A stretch of 60,303 nt of DNA from Saprospiraceae bacterium (GTDB lineage Bacteria; Bacteroidota; Bacteroidia; Chitinophagales; Saprospiraceae). Location of the stretch: NCBI GenBank assembly GCA_026982695.1, contig JALSGS010000027.1:1-60303 (forward strand). Reading direction: 5' to 3'. The notes beneath the pieces are model-generated. The model worked only from the letters and a program-made list of their open reading frames with translations, did no database searches and was not told the origin of the DNA. A program made the position numbers and the translations under genes. Below, in pieces: positions 37,435 through 46,280 of the stretch (positions within the stretch are counted from its first letter, which is position 1; each line of letters starts with the position of its first letter).

Positions 37435-37467
37435 TTTGTGAAGCAACGCAAAAAGTTGTTATATTTG
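37435..37467 (+). promoter_or_regulatory. Promoter of rimP-nusA
   Basis: TTTG (37435-37438), 21 bp spacer, TATATTTG (37460-37467), fitting the Bacteroidota consensus. It lies directly ahead of a perfect terminator-like palindrome in the leader. Confidence 0.7.
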
Positions 37468-37486
37468 CGCCAGCTCAAAAAGTGCG

Positions 37487-37518
37487 AAAAGAGGGAACGA
37501 TCGTTCCCTCTTTTTTTT
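37487..37518 (+). terminator. Perfect palindrome with T run in the rimP leader (putative attenuator)
   Basis: Bases 37487-37500 and 37501-37514 form a perfect 28-bp palindrome (core GAGGGAACGATCGTTCCCTC), followed by T to 37518. As RNA it makes about a 12-bp stem with a GAUC loop. It could end transcripts from the upstream MobA-like gene, or attenuate the rimP-nusA transcript that starts only ~15-20 bp before it. Confidence 0.75.
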
Positions 37519-37549
37519 GACATAAAAAGCTCAAAACAGGGCAAGCAGC

Positions 37550-38041
37550 ATGGAAAACCTCATCAACAGGCTGGAGCAGTTGCTCGTAGCTAAGTTTGCA
37601 GAAGCAGCGTTTGCCGATTGCTTCTTGCTCGAGGTAAGGGTGCAGCCGGGAAACCGCATCGAAGTATTTGTCGATGCAGATCGGGGCATTACCCTCGATC
37701 AGTGTAAGCACATCAGCCGTTATTTGGAACGTTATCTCGACCAGGAAGGATGGGCTGGCGATACCTATGTGCTAGAGGTATCTTCACCTGGCGTAGACCG
37801 ACCACTCATGCTGCGGCGCCAATATCCCAAGCATATAGGGCGTTTTTTGGCCCTAACCCTCGCATCAGGTGAACGATGCGAGGGTAAACTCATGGAAGTA
37901 TCCGATTCGGGGGTAGTGCTGGAAGTGCAGGAGGCCAGCCGTGAGCATGCGGCAAAAAAGAAGAAAATGCACTACGTCAAAAAGATGCGTACTGTTGCGT
38001 TTGACGAAATAACCGAAGCCAAGGTACAAGTTCGTTTTTAA
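37550..38041 (+). CDS. rimP: Ribosome maturation factor RimP
   Basis: This 163-residue protein matches the RimP/YhbC family: an N-terminal domain with VRVQPGNRIEVFVDADRGIT, the conserved YVLEVSSPGVDRPL motif (about 76-89) and a C-terminal Sm-like domain (GRFLALTLASGERCEGKLM). It helps 30S subunit maturation. It lies 20 bp before nusA, the standard arrangement. Confidence 0.94.
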   Translation: MENLINRLEQLLVAKFAEAAFADCFLLEVRVQPGNRIEVFVDADRGITLDQCKHISRYLERYLDQEGWAGDTYVLEVSSPGVDRPLMLRRQYPKHIGRFLALTLASGERCEGKLMEVSDSGVVLEVQEASREHAAKKKKMHYVKKMRTVAFDEITEAKVQVRF

Positions 38042-38061
38042 ACCGATAAAAACAGTTTAAC

Positions 38062-39312
38062 ATGAATATAAACCTTGCTGAAATTTTCAACGAGTTTGGC
38101 AATAACAAAAACATAGACAAGCCGACAATGGTCCGCGTGTTGGAGGACGTGTTCCGCACGCTGATTCGAAAAAAGTATGGTTCGGACGAAAACTTTAACG
38201 TGATCGTCAATCCACAGCAAGGCGACTTAGAGCTGTGGCGCGTGCGTGAGATCGTACCTGACGGTGAAGTGATGGACGATCGCACGCAAATAGCGATTTC
38301 AGAAGCCAAAGCCATTGAAGAGGATTACGAGATCGGGGAAGAGTGTTACGAACAGCTTCACCTATCTGAATTTGGTAGGCGAGCTATTCAAGCAGCTCGC
38401 CAGACGCTGATTTCCCGACTCATGGAGTTGGAAAAAGACGAGATCTACAAGCGTTATTCTGTGCGCGTAGGTGATCTGGTAGTAGGAGAGGTAAGCCAGA
38501 TCCTCAAGCGAGATGTACTCATCATTGATGATGCCACAGGGCATGAACTATTGCTACCGCGCAGTGAATGCCTGCGGCGCGACTATTTCCGCAAAGGCGA
38601 TATGGTGCGTGGTGTGATCAAAAAAGTGGAGATGAAAAACAATACCCCTGTAGTAATTGTATCGCGTACTGATGAGGAATTTCTCAAACGCCTCATGGAG
38701 CAAGAAGTACCCGAAATTGAGGATGGGCTTATCGCCATTAAAGGCATTGTACGCATTCCTGGCGAACGTGCCAAAGTAGCCGTGGAGTCGTACGATGATC
38801 GCATCGACCCTGTAGGTGCTTGTGTCGGTATGAAAGGCTCACGCATTCACGGCATTGTGCGCGAGCTACACAATGAAAATATCGATATCATCAATTACAC
38901 GACCAACGACAAGCTATTTATTCAACGAGCGCTCACACCTGCTAAGGTAAGTAGCATTGAGTTGGATGAGGAAAACCATCGAGCTTCCGTCTATCTCGAA
39001 CCCGATCAAGTGTCGCTGGCTATAGGTAAGGGCGGAACTAATATTAAATTGGCTAGCCGCTTGACAGGCTATGAGATCGATGTATATCGCGTACAAGACG
39101 AATATGAGCTGGACGATGTGGACTTAGACGAATTTGTAGATGAACTGGATGAATGGGTGATCGATCGCCTCAAAGCAATCGGTTGCGACACGGCGCGCAA
39201 CGTCTTATCTCTGAGTAGAGAAGAACTCATGCGTCGTACCGACTTTGAAGAAGAAACCGTGGATGAAGTATTGCGCGTGCTGCGCGAAGAGTTCGAAGAA
39301 GAAGATGTGTGA
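38062..39312 (+). CDS. nusA: Transcription factor NusA
   Basis: This 416-residue protein holds the NusA N-terminal RNAP-binding domain (about 1-130), an S1 domain (VGDLVVGEVSQILKRDVLI), and two KH domains with GxxG-type motifs (CVGMKGSRIHGIV and LAIGKGGTNIKLAS). The C-terminal part is short and acidic, with one helix-hairpin-helix-like segment, in contrast to the longer acidic repeats of E. coli NusA. It modulates pausing, hairpin-dependent termination and antitermination. It is followed by its own terminator. Confidence 0.95.
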   Translation: MNINLAEIFNEFGNNKNIDKPTMVRVLEDVFRTLIRKKYGSDENFNVIVNPQQGDLELWRVREIVPDGEVMDDRTQIAISEAKAIEEDYEIGEECYEQLHLSEFGRRAIQAARQTLISRLMELEKDEIYKRYSVRVGDLVVGEVSQILKRDVLIIDDATGHELLLPRSECLRRDYFRKGDMVRGVIKKVEMKNNTPVVIVSRTDEEFLKRLMEQEVPEIEDGLIAIKGIVRIPGERAKVAVESYDDRIDPVGACVGMKGSRIHGIVRELHNENIDIINYTTNDKLFIQRALTPAKVSSIELDEENHRASVYLEPDQVSLAIGKGGTNIKLASRLTGYEIDVYRVQDEYELDDVDLDEFVDELDEWVIDRLKAIGCDTARNVLSLSREELMRRTDFEEETVDEVLRVLREEFEEEDV

Positions 39313-39319
39313 TTGGTCG

Positions 39320-39360
39320 GGCGGGGTAGCTTTTTGAAGAAAAAAACTGCCCCGCCTTTC
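39320..39360 (+). terminator. Terminator after nusA
   Basis: GGCGGGGTAG (39320-39329) pairs with CTGCCCCGCC (39347-39356) over 10 bp with one G-U pair, then TTTCT. It separates nusA from infB. Confidence 0.8.
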
Positions 39361-39413
39361 TAGTCCCATTGCGATAACGGGCAAGAAAGAAAGTTTTCCC
39401 CCGCTTTTTTCTC

Positions 39414-39421
39414 TATCTTTG
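39414..39421 (+). promoter_or_regulatory. -7 box (TATCTTTG) for infB
   Basis: TATCTTTG matches TAnnTTTG and is 285 bp before the infB ATG, giving a long leader. No good -33 box was seen. The rest of the 394-bp nusA-infB spacer contains the nusA terminator and the large palindrome at 39651-39681. Confidence 0.5.
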
Positions 39422-39650
39422 CACGTCCGGAGCAAAAGCTATCTTGAAGCCGAGTTCCGATCGTGCACACAAGATATATATGTATTAATATATTAAATAG
39501 TGCACAGCATTTTGGCAGGGGCCTTTTGAAAGAGGCATGCGAGGTGTCGATGCTCTCTGAGACAAAACAAAAAGCAAATAATCCGGCAGGCATTCACTGA
39601 TAACGAAAAATCTAACTTCCCAAAACACTGGAAAGCATTAAAATTGAGAA

Positions 39651-39681
39651 ACTGTGTCCGCTTAACTTAAGCGCACACAGT
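39651..39681 (+). promoter_or_regulatory. 31-bp palindrome just upstream of infB
   Basis: Arms 39651-39665 and 39667-39681 are mirror complements around C39666, with one C-C mismatch (39658/39674): ACTGTGT and CGCTTAA on the left, TTAAGCG and ACACAGT on the right. It ends 25 bp before the infB ATG and has no T run. It may be an operator for a dimeric repressor or a hairpin that limits ribosome access. Confidence 0.6.
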
Positions 39682-39706
39682 AGTGTGAAAATTGATAAAA
39701 GACTTA

Positions 39707-42664
39707 ATGGCTAAAAGGTTAGTAAAGGTAGCAAAGGAGCTCAACGTAGGAACCGCCACGCTTGTCGAATTCCTCCAAAGTGAAGGCTTTGAAATTGAAA
39801 ACAAGCCTACTACCAAGATCACGGAGGAAATGGAGCAGAAGCTATTGGCGAAGTTCCAAAAGTCGAGAGCGACTAAAGAAAAAGCCGATCAGCTGGTGAT
39901 CGGTGCCCGGCCTACAACAAGCAAAACAGACGAAGAGGCGAAGAAGTCGCCTTTGTCGTTCAAACCTCCTGTGTTCAACAAACCAGATGTTTCGCTTCAG
40001 CCTGCCTCCCCGCATAGTGCTGAGCCTAAAAAACCGTCCGTAGGGGTAAAGCCCCAACAGGAAGAAATACAAGTAGCAGTAAAAACGGAAGCTACTCCTG
40101 AAGCGCCTCAACCCACTACGACCAAAGGTAAGACACCCGATACAGCTGATGATACTCCAGTTCCTCTTTCTAAGGAGGAAACAGAGAAGCCAGCTGAAGA
40201 TCAAAAGCCCAAAATTCAACTAAAGATCTTGGGCAAGATCGATTTGAAAAAAAACAAAAAGACTAGTACAAAAAAGCAAGCCAAGGTCGCACCTGAGAAG
40301 GCGCAGGACCTCCCTGAAAAGGAAGTATCTCAGGATACTGCCCCTCCTGCTGCTGAAACGATGGCGGATACCCCGTCACCATCACCACCCGCAGCTGAAG
40401 AAAAACCAGTAAAAGAAAAAACAATACCTACCACTACGGAAAGCGATGCCCCCCCTGCCTCTGCTTCGGAAGATTCGTCCCAAGGAAAGTTCGTGCGGGC
40501 TGAAACGCCTGCACTGCGCGGTTTGAAGATCTTGGGCAAAATTGATGTAGCGGACAAGAGCGCCAAGAAAGAGAAAACACCCGAACCCAAGCCCGTAGCC
40601 TCTTCCGATGATGAAAAGCCAGGTAAGCGTCGTCGTCGTCGCAAGCGCAAACCCATCGAAGGCCAGCGTAGCCTTTCAGCTAGTAGTGAGGTAAAAGAAC
40701 GCCACCGTCGTCGAGGCCGCAAGCGCGATGAAGAAAAGGAAGTCTCGCAAAAGGAAATCGATGAAAAAATTAAGGAAACCTTAGCTCGATTGTCGGGCGG
40801 AGGCAAGAAAAAACGCCAGCGACAACGTCGAGCCAATCGAGAGCGTGCCCGCGAAAAGCAAGAAATGGTCGAAATGCAGCAGGCACAAGATGTCGACGTG
40901 CTCGAAGTCACGGAGTTCGTATCTGTGCAAGAGCTGGCCAACTTGCTGGACGTCTCGCCCACTGAAGTGATTACTACTTGTCTCAACTTGGGCGTCATCG
41001 TTTCGATCAATCAACGCCTCGATGCTGAACTTATAGAGCTAGTAGCTTCCGAGTACGGCAAAGAAGTAAAGTTTATCGACTTGGAAGAAGCCGAAGAAGA
41101 AGATATTGAAGAAGACAACCCTGAGGATCTGGTACCGCGTGCACCCATCGTCACCGTCATGGGGCACGTCGATCATGGGAAGACTACCTTGCTCGACTAT
41201 ATCCGCAATACCAATGTGGTGGCTAAAGAGGCAGGTGGTATCACCCAGCATATTGGGGCATATGAAGTAGTAGTAGGCGAAGACCAACGGCGCATTACTT
41301 TCCTCGACACGCCAGGCCACGAGGCCTTTACGGCTATGCGTGCTCGGGGCGCTAAAGTTACCGATATTGCGATCATCATCATCGCTGCTGATGACAGTAT
41401 CATGCCGCAAACGCGTGAGGCCATCAGTCACGCACAGGCTGCTGGTGTACCCATGATTTTTGCCATTAACAAGATCGACAAACCAGGCGCCAATCCTGAA
41501 AAGATCAAACAAGAGCTCGCTTCAATGAATATTTTGGTCGAGGACTGGGGAGGTGATTATCAATGTCAAGAAATTTCGGCCAAAACGGGTGCAGGTGTAG
41601 ATGAACTGCTCGAAAAAGTGCTATTGGTTGCCGATTTGCTCGAGCTCAAAGCTAACCCCAATAGAAAAGCAATAGGTACTGTCTTAGAGGCCGCACTCGA
41701 AAAGGGTAGAGGCTATGTAGCCAAAACCCTGATACAGAATGGTACCCTTCATATCGGCGATCCAATCGTTGCTGGCGAGTTTTCGGGCAGAGTGCGGGCT
41801 ATGTTTGACGAATGGGGGCAACACGTGAAGGAGGCTGGGCCCTCCAAACCCATAGCCGTGTTAGGTCTCGATGGTGCACCTCAGGCAGGTGAGCGATTCA
41901 AAGTGATGGACAGCGAGCAAGAAGCCCGTCAAGTGGCAGCCCGCCGCGCACAGATCTTGCGCGAACAAGCTACGCGTGCTCAAAAACGCATCAGCCTCGA
42001 CGAAATTGGCCGCCGGCTAGCTTTGGGCACTTTCAAGGAGCTCAATCTCATCGTCAAGGGCGATGTAGATGGCTCAGTAGAGGCACTCTCTGATAGCTTG
42101 CTAAAGCTCTCACACGAAACCGTACAGGTCAACGTCATCCATAAGGGAGTAGGTCAAATTACTGAGTCAGATATACTGCTTGCCTCAGCATCTGATGCGA
42201 TCGTTATCGGCTTCCAGGTGCGCCCTTCAGTAGGTGCGCGCAAGCTGGCTGAGCGCGAAGGCGTACAAATCAAGCTTTACTCGATTATTTACGAAGCTAT
42301 CGAAGAGATCAAGTCAGCTATCGAAGGTATGCTTGAGCCCAAGCGCGAAGAGCAAATCCTCGGCACAGCCGAAGTGCGCCAGGTGTTTAAAATCAGTAAA
42401 GTAGGTACTGTGGCGGGGTGCTTCGTTTCTGAAGGCAAGATATTGCGCAATGGCTATGTGCGCGTCATCCGAGATGGTATCGTGATTTATCCCACAAAAG
42501 AAGGCCAGTATGGCGAAATCCTGTCGCTTAAGCGATTCAAGGAAGACGTCAAAGAAGTACGTAGTGGCATGGAATGTGGCATATCGATCAAAAACTTTAA
42601 CGATATTAAAGTGGGCGACGAAATTGAATGCTATGAAGTAGTGGAAGTGAAACAGACGCTTTAA
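39707..42664 (+). CDS. infB: Translation initiation factor IF-2
   Basis: This 985-residue protein has an N-terminal IF2-N domain ([20 protein letters not shown]), a long Pro/Glu/Lys-rich low-complexity linker with a polybasic patch (about 50-400), a second IF2-N-like domain ([18 protein letters not shown]), the G domain with GHVDHGKTT (about 486-494), DTPGHE and NKID, and the C-terminal fMet-tRNA-binding domains. The linker holds duplicated segments of the form LKILGKID. The ATG at 39707 is chosen over a TTG five codons upstream. A strong terminator follows. Confidence 0.96.
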   Translation: MAKRLVKVAKELNVGTATLVEFLQSEGFEIENKPTTKITEEMEQKLLAKFQKSRATKEKADQLVIGARPTTSKTDEEAKKSPLSFKPPVFNKPDVSLQPASPHSAEPKKPSVGVKPQQEEIQVAVKTEATPEAPQPTTTKGKTPDTADDTPVPLSKEETEKPAEDQKPKIQLKILGKIDLKKNKKTSTKKQAKVAPEKAQDLPEKEVSQDTAPPAAETMADTPSPSPPAAEEKPVKEKTIPTTTESDAPPASASEDSSQGKFVRAETPALRGLKILGKIDVADKSAKKEKTPEPKPVASSDDEKPGKRRRRRKRKPIEGQRSLSASSEVKERHRRRGRKRDEEKEVSQKEIDEKIKETLARLSGGGKKKRQRQRRANRERAREKQEMVEMQQAQDVDVLEVTEFVSVQELANLLDVSPTEVITTCLNLGVIVSINQRLDAELIELVASEYGKEVKFIDLEEAEEEDIEEDNPEDLVPRAPIVTVMGHVDHGKTTLLDYIRNTNVVAKEAGGITQHIGAYEVVVGEDQRRITFLDTPGHEAFTAMRARGAKVTDIAIIIIAADDSIMPQTREAISHAQAAGVPMIFAINKIDKPGANPEKIKQELASMNILVEDWGGDYQCQEISAKTGAGVDELLEKVLLVADLLELKANPNRKAIGTVLEAALEKGRGYVAKTLIQNGTLHIGDPIVAGEFSGRVRAMFDEWGQHVKEAGPSKPIAVLGLDGAPQAGERFKVMDSEQEARQVAARRAQILREQATRAQKRISLDEIGRRLALGTFKELNLIVKGDVDGSVEALSDSLLKLSHETVQVNVIHKGVGQITESDILLASASDAIVIGFQVRPSVGARKLAEREGVQIKLYSIIYEAIEEIKSAIEGMLEPKREEQILGTAEVRQVFKISKVGTVAGCFVSEGKILRNGYVRVIRDGIVIYPTKEGQYGEILSLKRFKEDVKEVRSGMECGISIKNFNDIKVGDEIECYEVVEVKQTL

Positions 42665-42702
42665 AACATAATAGAGAAATTACCTACTTAAGGGTGAAAG
42701 TT

Positions 42703-42740
42703 ATGGGGAGTCATGAACGCATCATGACCCCCATTTTTTT
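42703..42740 (+). terminator. Terminator after infB
   Basis: ATGGGG and GTCATGA pair with TCATGAC and CCCCAT around a 5-nt loop (one bulged A), followed by seven T. Confidence 0.9.
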
Positions 42741-42833
42741 CGCCAACGGTAGGCAGTGTGCTGTCTACAAGCTCGCTTCTCTTTTTTAACTCGTATTGCG
42801 CAATCAGTTTGGGTTGAGGTAAATGAAATATCT

Positions 42834-43199
42834 ATGAAACGATGGATCTATGCCCTTGTGTGTATCCTTTCCCTTTTAGCTGCTGCCCTACAGTACAATG
42901 ATCCCGATCCCATCCGATGGATAGCTATGTATGGCTACGTGGCACTACTCTATGCCTTGGCACTAACTGGCCGATACCGAAGTGAGGCCATATGGGTGGG
43001 CCTTGCGATGGTTGTGATCTGGGCAGCTACCCTACTGCCAGGTTTTGTGGAATGGCTTCATGAGGGCATGCCCAGTATTACGGGACAGATGAAGGCCGAA
43101 TTGCCGCATGTAGAGATCGTGCGCGAATTTTTGGGCTTGCTGTTATGTGGTGTGGCTTTGTGGGGACTTGCACAGGGTGGGCCTATAGGTGGTAGCTGA
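42834..43199 (+). CDS. Small membrane protein, TMEM220-like family
   Basis: This 121-residue protein has four likely transmembrane helices and the motif AALQYNDPDPIRWIAMYGYVA-like near its N-terminus, which recalls the TMEM220 family; function unknown. The open frame extends 26 codons further upstream, overlapping nothing, but ATG 42834 (MKRWIYALVC) gives a normal inner-membrane start. The stop abuts the stop of the minus-strand methyltransferase with no gap. Confidence 0.75.
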   Translation: MKRWIYALVCILSLLAAALQYNDPDPIRWIAMYGYVALLYALALTGRYRSEAIWVGLAMVVIWAATLLPGFVEWLHEGMPSITGQMKAELPHVEIVREFLGLLLCGVALWGLAQGGPIGGS

Positions 43200-43970
43200 C
43201 TACAATTCGTTTTCCTTTTGGCACAAGTAAATCCGCTCGTCGGTGCGGATGCCGTAGCGCTTTCGTTCCTCGTGGCTCAGCCTTTCGGCAAATGCCATTT
43301 CGCGCACAACAAAACCTGCTGCTTCGATGCGTGCCACGAAGTCGCGACCGTATCGCCGCCAGCGATCCGCCTGCCCGAAGCGCAGTGCACGTGCTGAGGC
43401 CGAAAGGGGAGGTGTGGCTTCTAGTGTCTGCGGCAATTGCGCGTCGGGCCAGTCGAGCAGATAGAGGGTGCCGCCAGGTCGCAATACCCGGTACAGCTCG
43501 GCCAGTGCGCGCCGGTCGTCCAACACATGGGCCAACACATGGGCACAAAAGATCGCATCGAAAGAAGCTTTGGAATAGGGGATATGCTGAATGTCGAAGT
43601 GCTCCATGGCTATCGGCGAGCTCAAGTCAGCACTCACATAGTCGAGATGCCTCCAGGACGATAGCTGTTGTTGGATGCCAGGTTCAGGTGCTAGGTAGAG
43701 CACGCGCATGGGCTGCCTTGGTAGTGGAGTGTCACGCATTATGAACAGCATCAGCATGCGGTGACGCTCCATGGCCGTACAAGCTGGGCAGATTGCACCC
43801 TGACGGGGAAAGTCGCCACGCCGCATAGGCAAGAATTTGCGGAAGCGCCCCCTGCAACATGGACATTCCACTTGCTGACCAGCGTACCACCAACCACGCA
43901 ATTTCAAGTATTGCTGACGCAAGCACCACCGCCATGCTGGCGGTATGAATTGTCGGAAGAACTCTTGCAT
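43200..43970 (-). CDS. SAM-dependent methyltransferase with N-terminal zinc ribbon
   Basis: This 256-residue protein has a zinc ribbon near the start (C36, C39, C61, C64 in CPCC and CPAC) and a class I methyltransferase domain: VLYLAPEPGIQQQL as motif I, VSADLSSP as the acidic loop, and DAIFCAHVLAHVLDD followed by LRPGGTLYLLDWP. The substrate is unknown. Zinc-ribbon/methyltransferase fusions of this type occur in Bacteroidota, sometimes near glycan or envelope genes. It is divergent from the acyltransferase gene with a 26-bp gap. Confidence 0.82.
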   Translation of the reverse strand: MQEFFRQFIPPAWRWCLRQQYLKLRGWWYAGQQVECPCCRGRFRKFLPMRRGDFPRQGAICPACTAMERHRMLMLFIMRDTPLPRQPMRVLYLAPEPGIQQQLSSWRHLDYVSADLSSPIAMEHFDIQHIPYSKASFDAIFCAHVLAHVLDDRRALAELYRVLRPGGTLYLLDWPDAQLPQTLEATPPLSASARALRFGQADRWRRYGRDFVARIEAAGFVVREMAFAERLSHEERKRYGIRTDERIYLCQKENEL

Positions 43971-43996
43971 TTTGATTACTTTGGCCTGCGAAGATA

Positions 43997-44947
43997 ATGC
44001 GACTTATGAGCCGACAGGCATACGAACAATTTTGCCAACAAGTGCCCGATGTGCCCTTGTTTTTGCAGCCGTGGTATCTTGATGCCTGTTGCGGCGAATC
44101 GGGATGGGTGCCTTTGGTCGTGCAGCACAACCACGCCGTCTTGGCCGTGTGGCCTTTGTTTGTCAAGCGCTTGGCATGGTGGCGTTATGCAACTATGCCG
44201 CTGCATGTGAAGCACATGGGCCCTTTTCTACATCCGGAAGTGCGCCAGCTGAAGCATACCTACAAGTATTACAACGCGTTACTAGACCAACTGCCGCCTT
44301 TGGCCTTCTTTATCCAGGACTTGCCACCCACCGTGACCAACCATTTGCCTTTTTATTGGCGCGGCTTTCGCCAAACGACGCGTTACACCTACGTGCTGCG
44401 CAATTTAGATTCTCCCCTCTCAGTATGGGCCCGTGCCAATCGCAATGTACGTCGCAATATCCGAAAGGCGGAAAAGTGCTTGCAGGTGAGTCACGAGGCA
44501 GACTTGTCGCTATTCTATCACATCAATCAATTGAGCTTTCAAAGGCAGAGCAAACGCATTTACTATCCGTATGACTCGTTGGTGAGGCTCGATGCGGTTT
44601 TGGCAGCACGTGCTCAGCGTCGTTTGTTTTTTGCGCGCGATGCGGTGGGGCGCGTGCATGCGGCTTCCTATCTGATTTTCGATGCACAACGTGCCTGGTA
44701 TCACTTGGCCGGCGAAGATCCCCAATTGCGGAGCAGTGGAGCAGGTATACTACTCACCTGGCATGCCATATGTTTTGCCATTGAGCAAGGTATACAGGTT
44801 TTCGACTTTGAAGGGAGTATGCTGCCGCAGGTGGTGCCCCTGCGCATGGCTTTTGGTGCTGTGCAAGAGCCTTACTTTCGCATTTGGCGCTACCATTCGA
44901 TGCCTTTTCAGCTACTGCACCGCTTGCGCGGTTTCAGCCCTTGGTAG
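43997..44947 (+). CDS. FemAB/BioF2-like acyltransferase of the GNAT fold
   Basis: This protein of about 316 residues has the two-lobe GNAT arrangement of FemAB/BioF2 proteins: a first lobe (LFLQPWYLDACCGESGWVPLVV), a connecting region with RNVRRNIRKAEKCL, and a second lobe with AASYLIFDAQRAWYHLAGEDP and GILLTWHAICFAIEQGIQVFDFEGSM. FemAB proteins add amino acids to peptidoglycan or modify lipids and sugars. Specificity is not visible. An alternative ATG lies at 44006. The 3' end overlaps the convergent gene by 14 bp. Confidence 0.8.
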   Translation: MRLMSRQAYEQFCQQVPDVPLFLQPWYLDACCGESGWVPLVVQHNHAVLAVWPLFVKRLAWWRYATMPLHVKHMGPFLHPEVRQLKHTYKYYNALLDQLPPLAFFIQDLPPTVTNHLPFYWRGFRQTTRYTYVLRNLDSPLSVWARANRNVRRNIRKAEKCLQVSHEADLSLFYHINQLSFQRQSKRIYYPYDSLVRLDAVLAARAQRRLFFARDAVGRVHAASYLIFDAQRAWYHLAGEDPQLRSSGAGILLTWHAICFAIEQGIQVFDFEGSMLPQVVPLRMAFGAVQEPYFRIWRYHSMPFQLLHRLRGFSPW

Positions 44948-45524
44948 GAGGTGCTACGAGCAAGGCGTCGATCATGGTTTTCAGCCCAATGAAAAGAGGT
45001 TCGCGACCTTCTCGGGTGACGACCTGCTCGGGCAGCTCCTCCTGCTCGCTGAACTCGTCGATGGCAAGGGCATCTTCCACAAAGGCCAAAAGGTCTTCTT
45101 GTGGATAGGCTTCAAAAAAGGGCGTGAGGCGATCGCGAAAAGTCTTTCCCTGGGTGCTGTTGAGTATAGTCCAGTTGTGCTCTTCCAGCTCGCTGATGCG
45201 GGCTTCGTCTACACGCGGCAGCACTTCCTGGGCTTCCAGTGCAGCCTTCCAGACAATTAGGGCCAAATAGAGCAAATACTCGCGTTCGGCTTCTGTCAAG
45301 ATATCGAAACTGTCAGATACGAGCCAGCCCGCTAATACTGGTTGTGCTTCCGCAAAAGATACGACCAGCACTTCGTAGCGATCAGGTGGAGTAGTGGCAA
45401 GTGTGTCCAGCACTCGCTCTATGACGACTTCGGATACAAAGGCCATTAAATTGCGGTTTTGGTACAGCAGCAAAGGTAGTGCTATTCCCCGTTCAGCTAC
45501 CTGGTCGCAAGCTGCTGTGGCCAT
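44934..45524 (-). CDS. Conserved-looking protein of unknown function
   Basis: I do not recognise this 196-residue protein. It is acidic, rich in Leu, Glu and Ala, mostly helical by inspection, with no signal peptide, transmembrane helix or catalytic motif. Continuous coding character and normal codon use speak for a real gene. It starts at the ATG at 45524 (MATAACDQ); an internal ATG (45446, MAFVSEVV) is possible. Its end overlaps the end of the acyltransferase gene on the other strand. Confidence 0.65.
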   Translation of the reverse strand: MATAACDQVAERGIALPLLLYQNRNLMAFVSEVVIERVLDTLATTPPDRYEVLVVSFAEAQPVLAGWLVSDSFDILTEAEREYLLYLALIVWKAALEAQEVLPRVDEARISELEEHNWTILNSTQGKTFRDRLTPFFEAYPQEDLLAFVEDALAIDEFSEQEELPEQVVTREGREPLFIGLKTMIDALLVAPPTKG

Positions 45525-46027
45525 GTGTGTCTTGCACGGAGATGTAGGTGAGCATACTTGTCGGTGCGGAGCGTGCTACAACAGACTTTGCTGAAAGGAG
45601 ATAGCCTTTCGCAAAACTATCGTATGCCAAGTGCCAGGCTGAAGCTCAGTCAGGCCTGAGCTTTGTACCTATGTGTTGTCATCTGAAGGGGAACACTGCC
45701 CGTGGTGTGGTTGCATATGTACGTTTGCCCTTTAGACGAGTGTAACGCAGGTGTGTACTTTTACTTGTCTTGTACTGGAGTGGAGAATGGATGCTTCCAC
45801 AGTTTTGAGAAGAGCAAGCTATGCGCTGCTCGTAGCGCCCGTACTTATGTGAGCAGCAAGCGTGTTTTGAGAGGTTGTTAATGCATGTGGTGAGGTGCGC
45901 AACTTGTATTTTGTCTGCGTAGATGATGTGGCGATGTCCCCTACTTCTATACCGATGCCTTGTCTTAGAGCCTTGCGTGGTGCATCTCATTGTTTACGTG
46001 GGCGGGCCACTTTCTTCCATGAGCTGG
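45525..46027. other. Stretch without a recognisable gene
   Basis: Only low-quality frames are found (for example 45679-45990 minus, rich in His, Arg, Thr and Tyr). The minus-strand sequence directly after the sigma-factor-like fragment would be the place for its missing remainder, but I could not recover one in any frame. Confidence 0.4.
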
Positions 46028-46129
46028 CTAATATCGACCTGGTGGAATTTGGACAGGTGCTTTGTATGCTGATTGCTCGCCTTGTCGGGCGCGTTCCAGT
46101 AGTACGGTATCGGGTAGCTGTTCGGCCAT
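46028..46129 (-). pseudogene. Possible ECF sigma factor N-terminal fragment
   Basis: From the ATG at 46129 the frame reads MAEQLPDTVLLERARQGEQS followed by AYKA, very like the first helix of region 2 in ECF sigma factors (D-x-x-L-x-x-x-A-x-x-G-x-x-x-A). After that it loses similarity and stops within 10 codons. No sigma region 2 core or region 4 was found downstream in other frames. It may be a truncated remnant; a chance match is possible because only ~24 residues fit. Confidence 0.35.
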
Positions 46130-46217
46130 GTTGTCGCGGTTGGGTCGTTTGTTGGACACCAAAAAACTATTGTTTTTTCCCTTCTCGTAAGCTCGGTAGG
46201 ACTGGCACGTGCACTGT

Positions 46218-46257
46218 AAAAAAATCCCCTTTCGAGGTTTTATGCTCGAAGGGGGAT
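46218..46257 (-). terminator. Terminator of proS
   Basis: ATCCCC plus TTTCGAG (46224-46236) pairs with CTCGAAGGGGGAT (46245-46257) over 13 bp with one G-U pair. On the minus strand the stem is followed by a run of T (plus-strand A at 46218-46224). It lies 24 bp after the proS stop. Confidence 0.9.
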
Positions 46258-46280
46258 AAGGCCGATGAAATTGCAGCAGA

